From: Sphingobacteriaceae bacterium | Lineage (GTDB): Bacteria; Bacteroidota; Bacteroidia; B-17B0; Aurantibacillaceae | DNA: 64,000 nucleotides | Assembly: GCA_016715905.1 (NCBI GenBank) | Contig: JADJXI010000017.1 | Location: 1 to 64,000, forward strand | Reading direction: 5' to 3' | Part shown: positions 56,043 to 64,000 of the stretch, in pieces | Layout: every line of letters starts with the position of its first letter | Position numbering within the stretch: position 1 is the first letter of the stretch | The notes under the pieces: generated by a model | Seen by the model: the letters and a program-made list of their open reading frames with translations, nothing else | What the model was told of the DNA's origin: nothing | Database searches by the model: none | Translations under genes and position numbers: made by a program

Positions 56043-56831
56043 TTGAATCTATTTTCAGAATACTCGTTTTTAATCCTGCTTTCCTTTATTATCTTTCCTT
56101 TTATTGCGGGATTTATTGATGCGGTAGTTGGCGGAGGCGGACTCATTCAAATTCCGATGTTGTTAATTAATTTCCCGAATACCAACCTGGCTACTCTTTT
56201 TGGTACTAATAAAATTGCAGCGCTTGCGGGCACATCCGTTGCAGCCGTTCAATTCTCCCGAAAAATAAAATTCAATTATATTTTATTAATTACAATTTCA
56301 GCTTTTGCTTTTATCGCGTCTTTTTTTGGAGCGCGCTTGGTGAGCTATGTTGATTCTAAGCAATTAAAACCGGTTATACTTTTTATTTTAATTTTAATTG
56401 CCGTTTACACTTTTATAAAAAAAGATTTAGGCAAATTTCAATCTAAAAATCTATCCTTACGTAAACAACTTTTATGGGGTAGCATCCTCGGTTTGGTAGT
56501 TGGATTTTACGATGGCTTTTTTGGCCCGGGTACCGGCAGCTTTTTTGTATTGGGCTTTGTGGTTATACTCGGCTTTGAATTTATACAAGCCTCGGCTTAC
56601 ACTAAAATTATCAATTGCATTACCAACATTTCCGCTTTAATTGTATTTATCAAAAATGGGAATTACCTGATTGAATTAGCTATTTTAATGGCCGTTTGTA
56701 ATATGGCGGGCAACTTTTTAGGAACACGCATGGCCTTTAAAAAAGGTAATTCTTTTGTAAGAAAAATATTTTTACTTATTGTAAGTCTCATGATTTGCAG
56801 ATATGGCTATGATGTATTTTTTAATACATAA
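56043..56831 (+). CDS. TSUP family transporter (TauE/SafE)
   Basis: 262 residues, seven to eight membrane segments. IIFPFIAGFIDAVVGGGGLI and GTNKIAALAGTSVA are TSUP signatures, with the second repeat GSILGLVVGFYDGFFGPGTG. Exports sulfite or organosulfonates in known members; substrate here unknown. TTG start at 56043, 21 bases after the bestrophin gene. Confidence 0.88.
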   Translation: MNLFSEYSFLILLSFIIFPFIAGFIDAVVGGGGLIQIPMLLINFPNTNLATLFGTNKIAALAGTSVAAVQFSRKIKFNYILLITISAFAFIASFFGARLVSYVDSKQLKPVILFILILIAVYTFIKKDLGKFQSKNLSLRKQLLWGSILGLVVGFYDGFFGPGTGSFFVLGFVVILGFEFIQASAYTKIINCITNISALIVFIKNGNYLIELAILMAVCNMAGNFLGTRMAFKKGNSFVRKIFLLIVSLMICRYGYDVFFNT

Positions 56832-56901
56832 TTTCCAAAATAAAAAAGATTGTTAATTCTTTTTTTCTTCCGTAATTTTAGCTTAGTCTATTATTTTATT
56901 T

Positions 56902-57309
56902 ATGAAAAAATTATTTTTAATACTCTCTATCCTGTTTTTCACTAATCATGTAAAAAGCCAAGCTTATTTAAAGGATTATAAAACCGGAAGCAAATTATAC
57001 GAATGGGACGGAACTTATTTGAAAGATTATAGAACCGGAAGTAAACTTTGTGAATTGAATGGTAATTACATCAAAGACTACAAAACCGGAAGTAAAATTT
57101 ATGAGTTGAGTGGAGAATACATTAAGGATTATAAAACCGGAAGTAAATTATACGAATGGAGCGGAACGTATTTAAAAGATTACAAAACCGGAAGCAAATT
57201 ATATGAAATATCCGGAAATTATTTAAAAGATTATAGAACCGGTAGTAAAATTTATGAATGGACAGGTATCTTTTCAAAAAGCATGCTGATTTACGTTTTA
57301 AACAGATAA
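56902..57309 (+). CDS. secreted protein of six 17-residue tandem repeats
   Basis: 135 residues. Signal peptide LFLILSILFFTNHVKSQ, then six consecutive units of exactly 17 residues (22-123) of pattern Y[LI]KDY[KR]TGSK[LI]YE[WIL]xG, then a short tail FSKSMLIYVLNR. Each unit is 51 bases (56965-57270) and the copies are still very alike in DNA. Family not recognised; similar short YxKxxxTGxxLYExxG repeats occur in small secreted Bacteroidota proteins. Likely a repetitive beta-structure outside the cytoplasm. Function unknown. Confidence 0.8.
   Translation: MKKLFLILSILFFTNHVKSQAYLKDYKTGSKLYEWDGTYLKDYRTGSKLCELNGNYIKDYKTGSKIYELSGEYIKDYKTGSKLYEWSGTYLKDYKTGSKLYEISGNYLKDYRTGSKIYEWTGIFSKSMLIYVLNR
56965..57270 (+). 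repeat. six tandem 51-bp repeats
   Basis: In-frame, gap-free tandem array inside the gene above; every copy contains a close variant of AAAGATTATAAAACCGGAAG. Exact unit length and high DNA similarity suggest recent slippage or unequal crossing-over, so copy number may vary between strains. Confidence 0.85.
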
Positions 57310-57326
57310 ATTGAATTCCCTTATTC

Positions 57327-58337
57327 ATGAAAATTAAGATACTTTACTTTTTTCTTCTTACAATACTTGTTTCCTGCTCTACTCCTGAACCGGTTAAACA
57401 AAACGAAAATTCAAATTACTTCTCTTATAATCAAAGTCCGGAAGCCGCCGGTATAAAACGCATTCCCATCCAAACGCCGCTTGGTGAATTTAAGGTGTGG
57501 ACCAAACGTTTTGGTAATAATCCACAAGTGAAAATATTATTACTTCATGGTGGTCCGGCCATGACACATGAATACATGGAATGCTTTGAAACTTTCTTTC
57601 TGCGCGAGGGATTTGAATTTTACGAATACGATCAATTGGGTTCTTACTACAGCGATCAACCTACTGACAGCAGTTTATGGACTAACGAGCGTTTTGTGGA
57701 GGAAGTTGAACAAGTAAGAAAAGCTATAAATGCAGATAGTTCAAACTTTTTTATTGTAGGAAATTCCTGGGGCGGGATATTAGGTATGGAATATGCACTT
57801 AAATATCAAAAAAATTTAAAGGGATTGATTGTTGCGAACATGATGGCCAGCGCTCCGGAATATGGAAAATATGCTGATGAAGTTTTATCCAAACAAATGC
57901 CACCCGAAGTTTTAAGTGAAATAAGGGATTTAGAAAGTAAAAAAGATTTTACCAATCCGAGATACATGGAACTATTAATTCAGTATTACTACAAACAACA
58001 TTTATGCAGGTTGGATGAATGGCCAGATGGATTAAACCGATCCTTTAAACACGCGAATAATGAAATTTACACGTTGATGCAAGGACCCAGTGAATTTGGA
58101 ATTAGCGGTAGATTAAAATATTGGGATATAAAAAACAGATTAGTGGAAATTGAAATTCCCACTTTAATGATTGGCGCAAAGTACGACACGATGGATCCTA
58201 AAGCCATGGAAGAACAGAGTAAGTTGGTAAAGAATGGCACTTATTTATACTGTCCAAACGGCAGTCATTTGGCCATGTGGGATGATCAGGAAGTATTTAT
58301 GAATGGCGTTATTGATTTTATTCATTCGATAAAATAA
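57327..58337 (+). CDS. alpha/beta hydrolase lipoprotein, proline iminopeptidase-like
   Basis: 336 residues. Lipobox LLTILVSCSTPEP puts it in the envelope. HGG oxyanion motif in KILLLHGGPAMTHEYME, YDQLGSYYSDQP, nucleophile Ser in FIVGNSWGGILGMEYA, catalytic Asp in IGAKYDTMDP and His in CPNGSHLAMW. Closest in layout to proline iminopeptidase/tricorn-factor-F1 hydrolases. 17 bases after the repeat protein, so possibly co-transcribed with it. Confidence 0.85.
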   Translation: MKIKILYFFLLTILVSCSTPEPVKQNENSNYFSYNQSPEAAGIKRIPIQTPLGEFKVWTKRFGNNPQVKILLLHGGPAMTHEYMECFETFFLREGFEFYEYDQLGSYYSDQPTDSSLWTNERFVEEVEQVRKAINADSSNFFIVGNSWGGILGMEYALKYQKNLKGLIVANMMASAPEYGKYADEVLSKQMPPEVLSEIRDLESKKDFTNPRYMELLIQYYYKQHLCRLDEWPDGLNRSFKHANNEIYTLMQGPSEFGISGRLKYWDIKNRLVEIEIPTLMIGAKYDTMDPKAMEEQSKLVKNGTYLYCPNGSHLAMWDDQEVFMNGVIDFIHSIK

Positions 58338-58352
58338 CAACAAACTATCATT

Positions 58353-59252
58353 TTATTTATCGGGATATGATTTAGGAACTTTAGGATCTGAAAAAATAAT
58401 GTAATCTCCTAACTTTTTATTTTCTCCTAATTTAATATTTGGGAAATTTTCATCTGTTTGTTCGGTCAGAACAGTAAATTTCACATCCTTCTTATAGTTC
58501 AGAATTTGCTCGCAAATTCCAAATTTCTCATCTACATGAAATCTGCCGACCAAATGTAATACTTTATAACCCTTCTTTTCGTTTAGCACTTCTGCAATTG
58601 AATGTGCCATTGTTGCATCCCAAACTGATTGTCCGTTTAATGATTTTGGCATCATTGCCGACATGCCGGGCTCATGAGAATTATAGCCCATTATATCTTT
58701 TAATTTTTCGTAATAAGCACCTTTTGCTGTATCAATTGGTAAAGGTGCGATCCATTTTTTTGCCTCAGGGCTCAATGTTAAGAGCGCAGCTTGCGTTCCT
58801 TTGTTTGCCATGGACACATAACGCATAGAAGTATTTGCAGCAACAACTCGGATTCCATTTGCCTTGGCATATTCAATAAGAGGGCGATAATCTTTATAAT
58901 TTGACCAAGCTCGCGCATCTTTTTTAAAATGACTTTCTTTAATTTTTCCTTGCAAATATTCATTTAAAACAACTTGACAATCACGCTCAAACATTTCTAA
59001 TGACAACACCAATTTTTCTTTATGCAATTCATGCATTTTCTTTAATAAAGTTAGTTCCATGTAGTGCGCAACAGAATCATTATGCTCTTCACCAAAAAAA
59101 ACAACATCCATCTGAGCTGTTTCTTTAATAACATCATCAACGGTCTTTGTCTTCTCTTGATTATTAAAAATCACATAATTTTTTTCTGTTAGCTGAGCAC
59201 GGCTGTTCAATACAATCAAAATTGAGATCAGACAAATAATATAGTTTTTCAT
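58353..59252 (-). CDS. ChaN family protein (Cofac_haem_bdg), putative heme-iron uptake
   Basis: 299 residues with signal peptide IICLISILIVLNSRAQ. Domain signatures: VVFFGEEHNDSVAHYMEL, LVLSLEMFERDCQVVLNEYL, YRPLIEYAKANGIRVVAANT, AQ..TMAHSIAEVL and VLHLVGRFHVDEKFGI. ChaN proteins bind heme at the outer membrane; no TonB receptor is next to it. Cys-less signal peptide, so not a lipoprotein by sequence. Confidence 0.88.
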   Translation of the reverse strand: MKNYIICLISILIVLNSRAQLTEKNYVIFNNQEKTKTVDDVIKETAQMDVVFFGEEHNDSVAHYMELTLLKKMHELHKEKLVLSLEMFERDCQVVLNEYLQGKIKESHFKKDARAWSNYKDYRPLIEYAKANGIRVVAANTSMRYVSMANKGTQAALLTLSPEAKKWIAPLPIDTAKGAYYEKLKDIMGYNSHEPGMSAMMPKSLNGQSVWDATMAHSIAEVLNEKKGYKVLHLVGRFHVDEKFGICEQILNYKKDVKFTVLTEQTDENFPNIKLGENKKLGDYIIFSDPKVPKSYPDK

Positions 59253-59345
59253 TGTTAAATTTTTTATAAAAATACAATTATTAAATGGGGCCGTAAAGAT
59301 ATTTTGAATAATATATTTCGTTTTATAGGCCTAAACGGATTTATC

Positions 59346-60074
59346 TCAAAATTTTAATCCTACCTGTAGAGATAAGTGTGAGCTGTTTATCCAAAGTGAA
59401 TTTGCCGCATACTTAGATTGAAAATAATAAGGTGAAAAGCCTTGTTTATAGCTTACTTCAATAAAAATTCCGCTTCTTGAATTATTAATCGTATTTTTTT
59501 GCCATCCTGCTGTAATACTCACAAATGAATTTAATCGGTCGCTCATTACTTTATTTCTAAACAACATGGTTTCACTAGTTTTTAAAATTTGATTGCCGTC
59601 TTGTTTCACTGTAACATTTGTCGGTAATAAAATTCGTAAATGATAGCCTAAGGCTACGTACGGACTAAACAAAGTATTGTTCTCTCGATTAAATGAAAAT
59701 TTCATTTGTAATGGCACTTGTATTTCCTGAATAAACAAGCTGTAATCGTAAACAAATTTTTTATCGTACAACTGCAACGTATCCTGATCAAAATAGTAAG
59801 AACGAAAATTTATACCGTGAAAAAAATATTCAACGCCAAAAAGAAAAAACACTTTATGTTCGCGATCACAGCGAATTTCTTTTTTAAAATTAACGCAAGC
59901 ACTCATGCGTCCCGAAGGAGATTGTGCATGATTGGTGTTAATTTTATAAAATCCTACACAGGGTCCAAAACCGAAACGAAATCCCTGACCGTTTACTCCA
60001 CCTTTTGGAGGCGAAGCAAAAATAAAAGAGGAGAAAAAAAATAATATCAAAAATATTACAATTCTATTGATCAT
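59346..60074 (-). CDS. outer-membrane beta-barrel protein, unknown function
   Basis: 242 residues. Signal peptide IVIFLILFFFSSFIFA; alternating hydrophobic strands (GFRFGFGPCVGFYKIN, VFFLFGVEYFFHGINFRSYY, FSPYVALGYHLRILLP, SGIFIEVSYKQGFSPYYF) and C-terminal aromatic LSLQVGLKF are typical of a small barrel (PorT/OMP_b-brl type). The ATG overlaps the SDR stop as ATGA, so the two are coupled. Role unknown. Confidence 0.75.
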   Translation of the reverse strand: MINRIVIFLILFFFSSFIFASPPKGGVNGQGFRFGFGPCVGFYKINTNHAQSPSGRMSACVNFKKEIRCDREHKVFFLFGVEYFFHGINFRSYYFDQDTLQLYDKKFVYDYSLFIQEIQVPLQMKFSFNRENNTLFSPYVALGYHLRILLPTNVTVKQDGNQILKTSETMLFRNKVMSDRLNSFVSITAGWQKNTINNSRSGIFIEVSYKQGFSPYYFQSKYAANSLWINSSHLSLQVGLKF

Positions 60075-60832
60075 GAATCGCTTTTACGAAGTACATTAAT
60101 AGAGGAAGCTTGTGCAGCCGGCATAATTAAAATATCATTAATATTTACATGGGCCGGACGAGTTGCACACCAATAAATAGTTTCGGCAATATCTTCCGGC
60201 AAAAGTGGCTGCAAGCCTTTATATACATTTTTTGCGCGCTCTTCGTCACCATCAAACCGAACAATACTAAATTCCGTTTCCACCATACCCGGACTAACCG
60301 AAGTAACTTTTATATTATGTGGCAACAAATCAATACGCATACCTTTAGTTAAAGCATCTACGGCATGTTTTGTTGCGCAGTACACATTGCCATTAGCGTA
60401 AACTTCTTTGCCTGCAATTGAACCGATATTGATGATATGTCCACTGCCTCGCTGAATCATTTTTCCAGCAATTATTTTAGACATATAAAGTAAACCCTTC
60501 ACGTTGGTATCAATCATTCTTTCCCAATGATCTAAATTTCCATCCTGTATAGCAGATAAACCTGCGGCTAAACCCGCATTGTTTATTAAGATATCAATCC
60601 GCTTCGCATTTTCTCCCAAAGAGTCTATTGCTTGCTGAACTTCTTTTTGATTTCGTATATCAAAATTTAAAACTTGCACATTTATTTTATATTGTGACTC
60701 CAGGTTTTTTTTAAATGCCAAAAGGCGATCTTCCCTTCTTCCGGTAATAATTAAATCATATCCGTTTTTTGCGAAAATTTCAGCTGTGCTTTTACCAATA
60801 CCTGCCGTTGCTCCTGTAATTAGTACTGTCAT
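60071..60832 (-). CDS. short-chain dehydrogenase/reductase
   Basis: 253 residues, classical SDR: TGxxxGIG in LITGATAGIGKSTAEIFA, NNAG in DILINNAGLAAGLSAIQ, catalytic Ser in INIGSIAGKEVYANGN and YxxxK in VYCATKHAVDALTKG. TGRREDRLL after strand 2 (Arg) suggests NADP. Similar to YdfG-type 3-hydroxy-acid dehydrogenases, but substrate is unknown. Two bases after the permease gene and overlapping the barrel gene. Confidence 0.9.
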   Translation of the reverse strand: MTVLITGATAGIGKSTAEIFAKNGYDLIITGRREDRLLAFKKNLESQYKINVQVLNFDIRNQKEVQQAIDSLGENAKRIDILINNAGLAAGLSAIQDGNLDHWERMIDTNVKGLLYMSKIIAGKMIQRGSGHIINIGSIAGKEVYANGNVYCATKHAVDALTKGMRIDLLPHNIKVTSVSPGMVETEFSIVRFDGDEERAKNVYKGLQPLLPEDIAETIYWCATRPAHVNINDILIMPAAQASSINVLRKSDS

Positions 60833-60834
60833 TT

Positions 60835-62553
60835 TTATGAATTTAGTTTACTGTGTTTTCTTCCGTATAAAAAATAAATGATTAAGCCAATGATTAACCA
60901 AATGGTAAAATAGAGCCAGTTTTTGGAACCCAGTTGTGATAACATGTAAAAACAACACAATAAGCCTAATGATGGAATTAAAGAGAAATTAAATTTAAAG
61001 GCCATAACCGAAAATACTCCAAATCCGAGCAGGAAAAAATACATGGGTATATTTTCTATGAACTGCGCGGAATTATGAATAACAAATGTTTCAATTAACC
61101 ATGATTTATTGAATAAAAAAAGTAATACAAAGGATAGCACAAATAATCCGGGCACAATATATTTTGAATTGATGTAAGGCGTTTTGAATTTAGATTCGGG
61201 CGCATTTTTATCCATTCTTAATTTTAATACGCCGCCGCAAACCAGCATAAAGGCAAATAACGTTCCGGCTGAACAGATATCTGTAACCATATTCATGTCT
61301 ACGAAAAAGATAGGAATTGCAACCAGTAATCCGGTTACAATGGTAGAAAAGCCCGGCGTTTTATATTTCGGATGAACTTTAGAAAACTTTTTGGGTAAAA
61401 GTCCATCTCTACTCATCGCCATAAAAATTCGAGGTTGACCCAATTGAAAAACAAGCATAACACTGGCCATGGCCACCACAGCACTAACCGCAATTACGCC
61501 ACTTAACCATTTTAAATCTTTTATTTTCTCAAAAACGTAAGCCAAGGGGTCGCCAACATTTAATTCGGAATACTTAACCATACCGGTGATTACTAAAGCA
61601 ATAATTACATACAATATGGTACAAATGATTATGGAATACAAAATTCCTCTCGGCAAATCGCGTTGTGGATTTTTACATTCCTCGGCTGTAGTTGAAATAG
61701 CGTCGAAACCAATGTATGCGAAAAATACGGCACTTATGCCTGACAATAATCCTCCTATCCCGTTAGGTAAAAACGGATCCCAATTTTCGGTATTCACGTA
61801 AAAAACCCCTACAACAATTACTAATATTACTACAACCAATTTTATAGCAACCATGATGTTGCTCGCATTTCTGCTTTCTTTAATACCACGATAAACTAAA
61901 ATGGTAATGAGTACATTAATAATTAAAGCCGGGAAATCAAAAATTATTCTTAATCCCAATAATTTTGGAGCATTTGAATATGCAGTGAATCCTTCCATTA
62001 ATCCTTTTGTATCCGAATTTGCTGAAATTTGTTCCATTGTTGTGCCACTCATTAACAGGGCACTTACCTCATTATAATTTGTTTTGGCTGTAAAATAATC
62101 GAGACATAGCCATTCACTTACTTTAAAGAAAGTAGCATTATTTATGAGTGAAGTAAAATAATCACTCCAGGAAATGGCTACAGTAACATTTCCAATTCCA
62201 TATTCCATAATTAATGCCCATCCGATTATCCAGGCAAATAATTCGCCAAAGGCCACATAACTATACGTGTAAGCGCTTCCACTCACCGGAATAAGGGAAG
62301 CAAATTCAGCATATGCAAAAGCTGCAAAACTACAAGCTATTGCCGTAAAAATAAATAAGAAAATTACTCCGGGTCCGCCATCTGCACTGGCTTTACCAAT
62401 AGTAGAAAATATACCGGCGCCTATAATGGCTGCAATACCAAAAGCCGTTAAATCTCTTACCCCTAAATGACGAGAAAGTGAACTGTGCTCTTTATCCACA
62501 TCAGCTCTTTCCAGAATATCTTTAATCTGCTTTTTACGAAATAATTTTTTCAT
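60835..62553 (-). CDS. APC family amino acid permease (CAT-like)
   Basis: 572 residues with about 12-14 membrane segments. Signature first helix AFGIAAIIGAGIFSTIGKAS; FAAFAYAEFASLIPVSGSAY; ISAVFFAYIGFDAISTTAEE; FQLGQPRIFMAMSRDGLLPK. This set fits the cationic amino acid transporter/basic amino acid-polyamine branch. N-terminus RADVDKEHSSLSRHL is cytoplasmic. Could move arginine or polyamines, though it is far from the arginine genes. Confidence 0.9.
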   Translation of the reverse strand: MKKLFRKKQIKDILERADVDKEHSSLSRHLGVRDLTAFGIAAIIGAGIFSTIGKASADGGPGVIFLFIFTAIACSFAAFAYAEFASLIPVSGSAYTYSYVAFGELFAWIIGWALIMEYGIGNVTVAISWSDYFTSLINNATFFKVSEWLCLDYFTAKTNYNEVSALLMSGTTMEQISANSDTKGLMEGFTAYSNAPKLLGLRIIFDFPALIINVLITILVYRGIKESRNASNIMVAIKLVVVILVIVVGVFYVNTENWDPFLPNGIGGLLSGISAVFFAYIGFDAISTTAEECKNPQRDLPRGILYSIIICTILYVIIALVITGMVKYSELNVGDPLAYVFEKIKDLKWLSGVIAVSAVVAMASVMLVFQLGQPRIFMAMSRDGLLPKKFSKVHPKYKTPGFSTIVTGLLVAIPIFFVDMNMVTDICSAGTLFAFMLVCGGVLKLRMDKNAPESKFKTPYINSKYIVPGLFVLSFVLLFLFNKSWLIETFVIHNSAQFIENIPMYFFLLGFGVFSVMAFKFNFSLIPSLGLLCCFYMLSQLGSKNWLYFTIWLIIGLIIYFLYGRKHSKLNS

Positions 62554-62579
62554 GAATATGCCTTAAAGATAACACTTAA

Positions 62580-64000
62580 TCAGAAACGTAATTTACCCTG
62601 CTTTATTTTAAAAAAATCCACAAAATACAGCGCCCCCGCCAATAAAAAAATGGCCATAGGTGCTCTGTATCTTAATATTGCGCCGCTATTAGGGGTAGTA
62701 AATCCGATTAACATAAAAATGGAAAGGCTTAGAAAAAGAAAAAAATACGTCGGAAATTTTTCTTTGGAAGAAGATAAACATCCGCTAATAATTAGTAGTA
62801 CGGATAATAACAAGATCAGATTTTCAAAAGATGCTAAATATTGTACTGCACCCTTTGCATTTACAAATAAGGGATAAGCCATAGTATAATATAAACTATT
62901 TAAAAGTGTATATGCCGCATTATTTTGTTTTACCTGAATATTGGAGCCGGCTTTAGGAATAACATAAGCCAAGCTGTAAGAAGAAGTGGTGTTGGTATTA
63001 AAGTAATTTCGTAATGTATCATTCTTGTGACTGAACTCCCAATAAACATAAGGAGTGCCTTTCTTCAATTTGAAATGATTTTTGCTGAGAGAATCTTTAC
63101 TTAACAGGTTCCAATCGTAATCTACACGAATCAATTGTTGAGTATCCGTTAAAAAAATTCCGCCTTTGGCCACATCGTCAAACCTTAACAATCTACCAAC
63201 TGCAACATCATACAAGGAAATCTTTTTTATTTGTAATACCGTTAGATTTGCCGTTAATGCCAATACCAATATTGCTCCGGTAAAAACTGCTATTCTCCAT
63301 TTTGCAATAACTTTAGTTTGAATGGCATAAAACAAAAGAAATGAAATTAACCCAAAAAATAATATATAAGGTTTAAGCATTATGGAAACTAAAAGTAAAA
63401 ACGCGAATGCCAGTATTCTTTTAATTGAAAATCCACGTTCAGTTAATTGTTTGGTAGTATAAATAATGGAGCCAAAAAAAAACACACACCAGGGCTCCTT
63501 CAATAATGCGCCGGTATACAACCAAAGAGAGGGAAAAAAACAAATTAAAACAAAAAAGAGTTTTTCTTTGCCCGGAAAGAAATTTTTTAAACTCTTGTAA
63601 ATAAGCACTGAGCCGATATAACTAAAAAAACAGGCCCATAAGGCATGTACAAAATAGGAGTTGAAAGCGATCAAATGGATGATGGCATGAATTCGGATAA
63701 CAACTCGGTTATCATTATAAAAAAAATCTTTTTCAGCACCATTCTCCCAATTAAAAGTGGGTTCTATAATCATTTTATAAAAATGACCTCCTTCGGTTTC
63801 ATCTTGTAAACCAAATATCGTTTTTACATATTCCGGAAAATTCTGAAATGCGAAATTTCCAATTGTTTTTGCATCGAAAAAGAATTTACCGGCGTCAAAT
63901 TTTTCTATTCCGCCATACAATTTTAAAAATAGAAAATAGAAGGCGGGAATCGCTAATACTTTAAGAATAAAAAAGAAAGTAAAGTTTTTTCTGTTAATTA
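62580..64000 (-). CDS. polytopic membrane protein, 5' end beyond the window
   Basis: At least 473 residues; the frame is open to the right edge (KVLAIPAFYFLFLKLYGGIE), so the TTG at 63920 is not the real start. About nine hydrophobic segments (ALWACFFSYIGSVLIYK, ILAFAFLLLVSIMLKPYILF, ENLILLLSVLLIISGCL) surround a periplasmic loop (VAVGRLLRFDDVAKGG to SSYSLAYVIPKAG). The layout (FFPSLWLYTGALLKEPWCV) resembles GT-C-type or O-antigen-type membrane glycosyltransferases, but I do not recognise a family. Upstream of the permease by 26 bases. Confidence 0.6.
   Translation of the reverse strand, partial: INRKNFTFFFILKVLAIPAFYFLFLKLYGGIEKFDAGKFFFDAKTIGNFAFQNFPEYVKTIFGLQDETEGGHFYKMIIEPTFNWENGAEKDFFYNDNRVVIRIHAIIHLIAFNSYFVHALWACFFSYIGSVLIYKSLKNFFPGKEKLFFVLICFFPSLWLYTGALLKEPWCVFFFGSIIYTTKQLTERGFSIKRILAFAFLLLVSIMLKPYILFFGLISFLLFYAIQTKVIAKWRIAVFTGAILVLALTANLTVLQIKKISLYDVAVGRLLRFDDVAKGGIFLTDTQQLIRVDYDWNLLSKDSLSKNHFKLKKGTPYVYWEFSHKNDTLRNYFNTNTTSSYSLAYVIPKAGSNIQVKQNNAAYTLLNSLYYTMAYPLFVNAKGAVQYLASFENLILLLSVLLIISGCLSSSKEKFPTYFFLFLSLSIFMLIGFTTPNSGAILRYRAPMAIFLLAGALYFVDFFKIKQGKLRF

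Noticed and set aside
56965..57270. 51-bp repeats as a possible CRISPR array
   Set aside because: Units are directly abutting without spacers and are in frame in a secreted protein, so this is a coding repeat.
1..64000. tRNA, rRNA, tmRNA, prophage or restriction-modification genes
   Set aside because: Intergenic regions were read on both strands and no convincing cloverleaf, rRNA segment or such gene family was found.

Overview
The window reads as chromosome of a low-GC member of the Bacteroidota (Flavobacteriales/Sphingobacteriales-like). The evidence is: at least seven secreted proteins ending in type IX secretion (T9SS) type A sorting domains; the TAnnTTTG promoter -7 box characteristic of the phylum; a MurF-alanine racemase fusion; a periplasmic propeller fused to a SpoIIE phosphatase; and a Bacteroidota-type arginine decarboxylase. 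Species cannot be named from this sequence. No rRNA, tRNA, CRISPR array or prophage was recognised.

Layout. 1-1358: IS3-family transposase broken by many frameshifts. 1359-2195: unassigned, ending in a terminator-like hairpin. 2196-4162: SBBP-repeat T9SS protein in about ten frame pieces. 4152-10514 (minus): elongasome operon mreB-mreC-mreD-mrdA(PBP2)-rodA-lipoprotein, with rodA and the lipoprotein each interrupted by two small indels. 10658-13104: divergent arginine decarboxylase and arginase. 13331-17326: secreted and T9SS proteins. 17365-21670 (minus): thioredoxin-like protein and class Ia ribonucleotide reductase nrdA/nrdB. 22075-28400: ECF-like sigma factor, SH3b membrane protein, group III truncated hemoglobin, kynureninase, propeller-SpoIIE phosphatase. 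28397-30664 (minus): DUF3108 protein and PlsC-type acyltransferase. 30759-34838: gyrB, a glycosyltransferase, ferredoxin-NADP reductase. 34949-38065: Asp-box T9SS protein, fmt, HU. 38309-45077: three tandem paralogous T9SS proteins. 45111-49399: aminotransferase, LacI regulator, SprT-like protease, nadE, ybaB. 49403-51855 (minus): enoyl-CoA hydratase, M28 peptidase, hypothetical. 51942-56831: tdk, murF-alr, bestrophin, TSUP permease. 56902-58337: protein of six perfect-length 17-residue repeats, then a lipoprotein hydrolase. 58353-64000 (minus): ChaN-like protein, beta-barrel, SDR, APC permease, and a membrane protein running off the right edge.

How genes work together. The mre/rod operon and MurF-Alr serve the cell wall. 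nrdAB and tdk supply dNTPs. The arginine decarboxylase and arginase compete for arginine at a shared intergenic region. The T9SS cargo proteins are the surface/secretome component.

Most notable observations. (1) Frameshifts are confined to the first ~6 kb and get rarer from left to right, then are absent for ~57 kb, which suggests a contig-end sequence-quality problem rather than pseudogenisation, above all for rodA. (2) A tandem triplet of ~720-residue T9SS paralogs, each separated by its own terminator. (3) A small secreted protein made of six exact 51-bp repeats. (4) A sigma factor / SH3b membrane protein / truncated hemoglobin operon. I did not find a clear new defence or mobile system.
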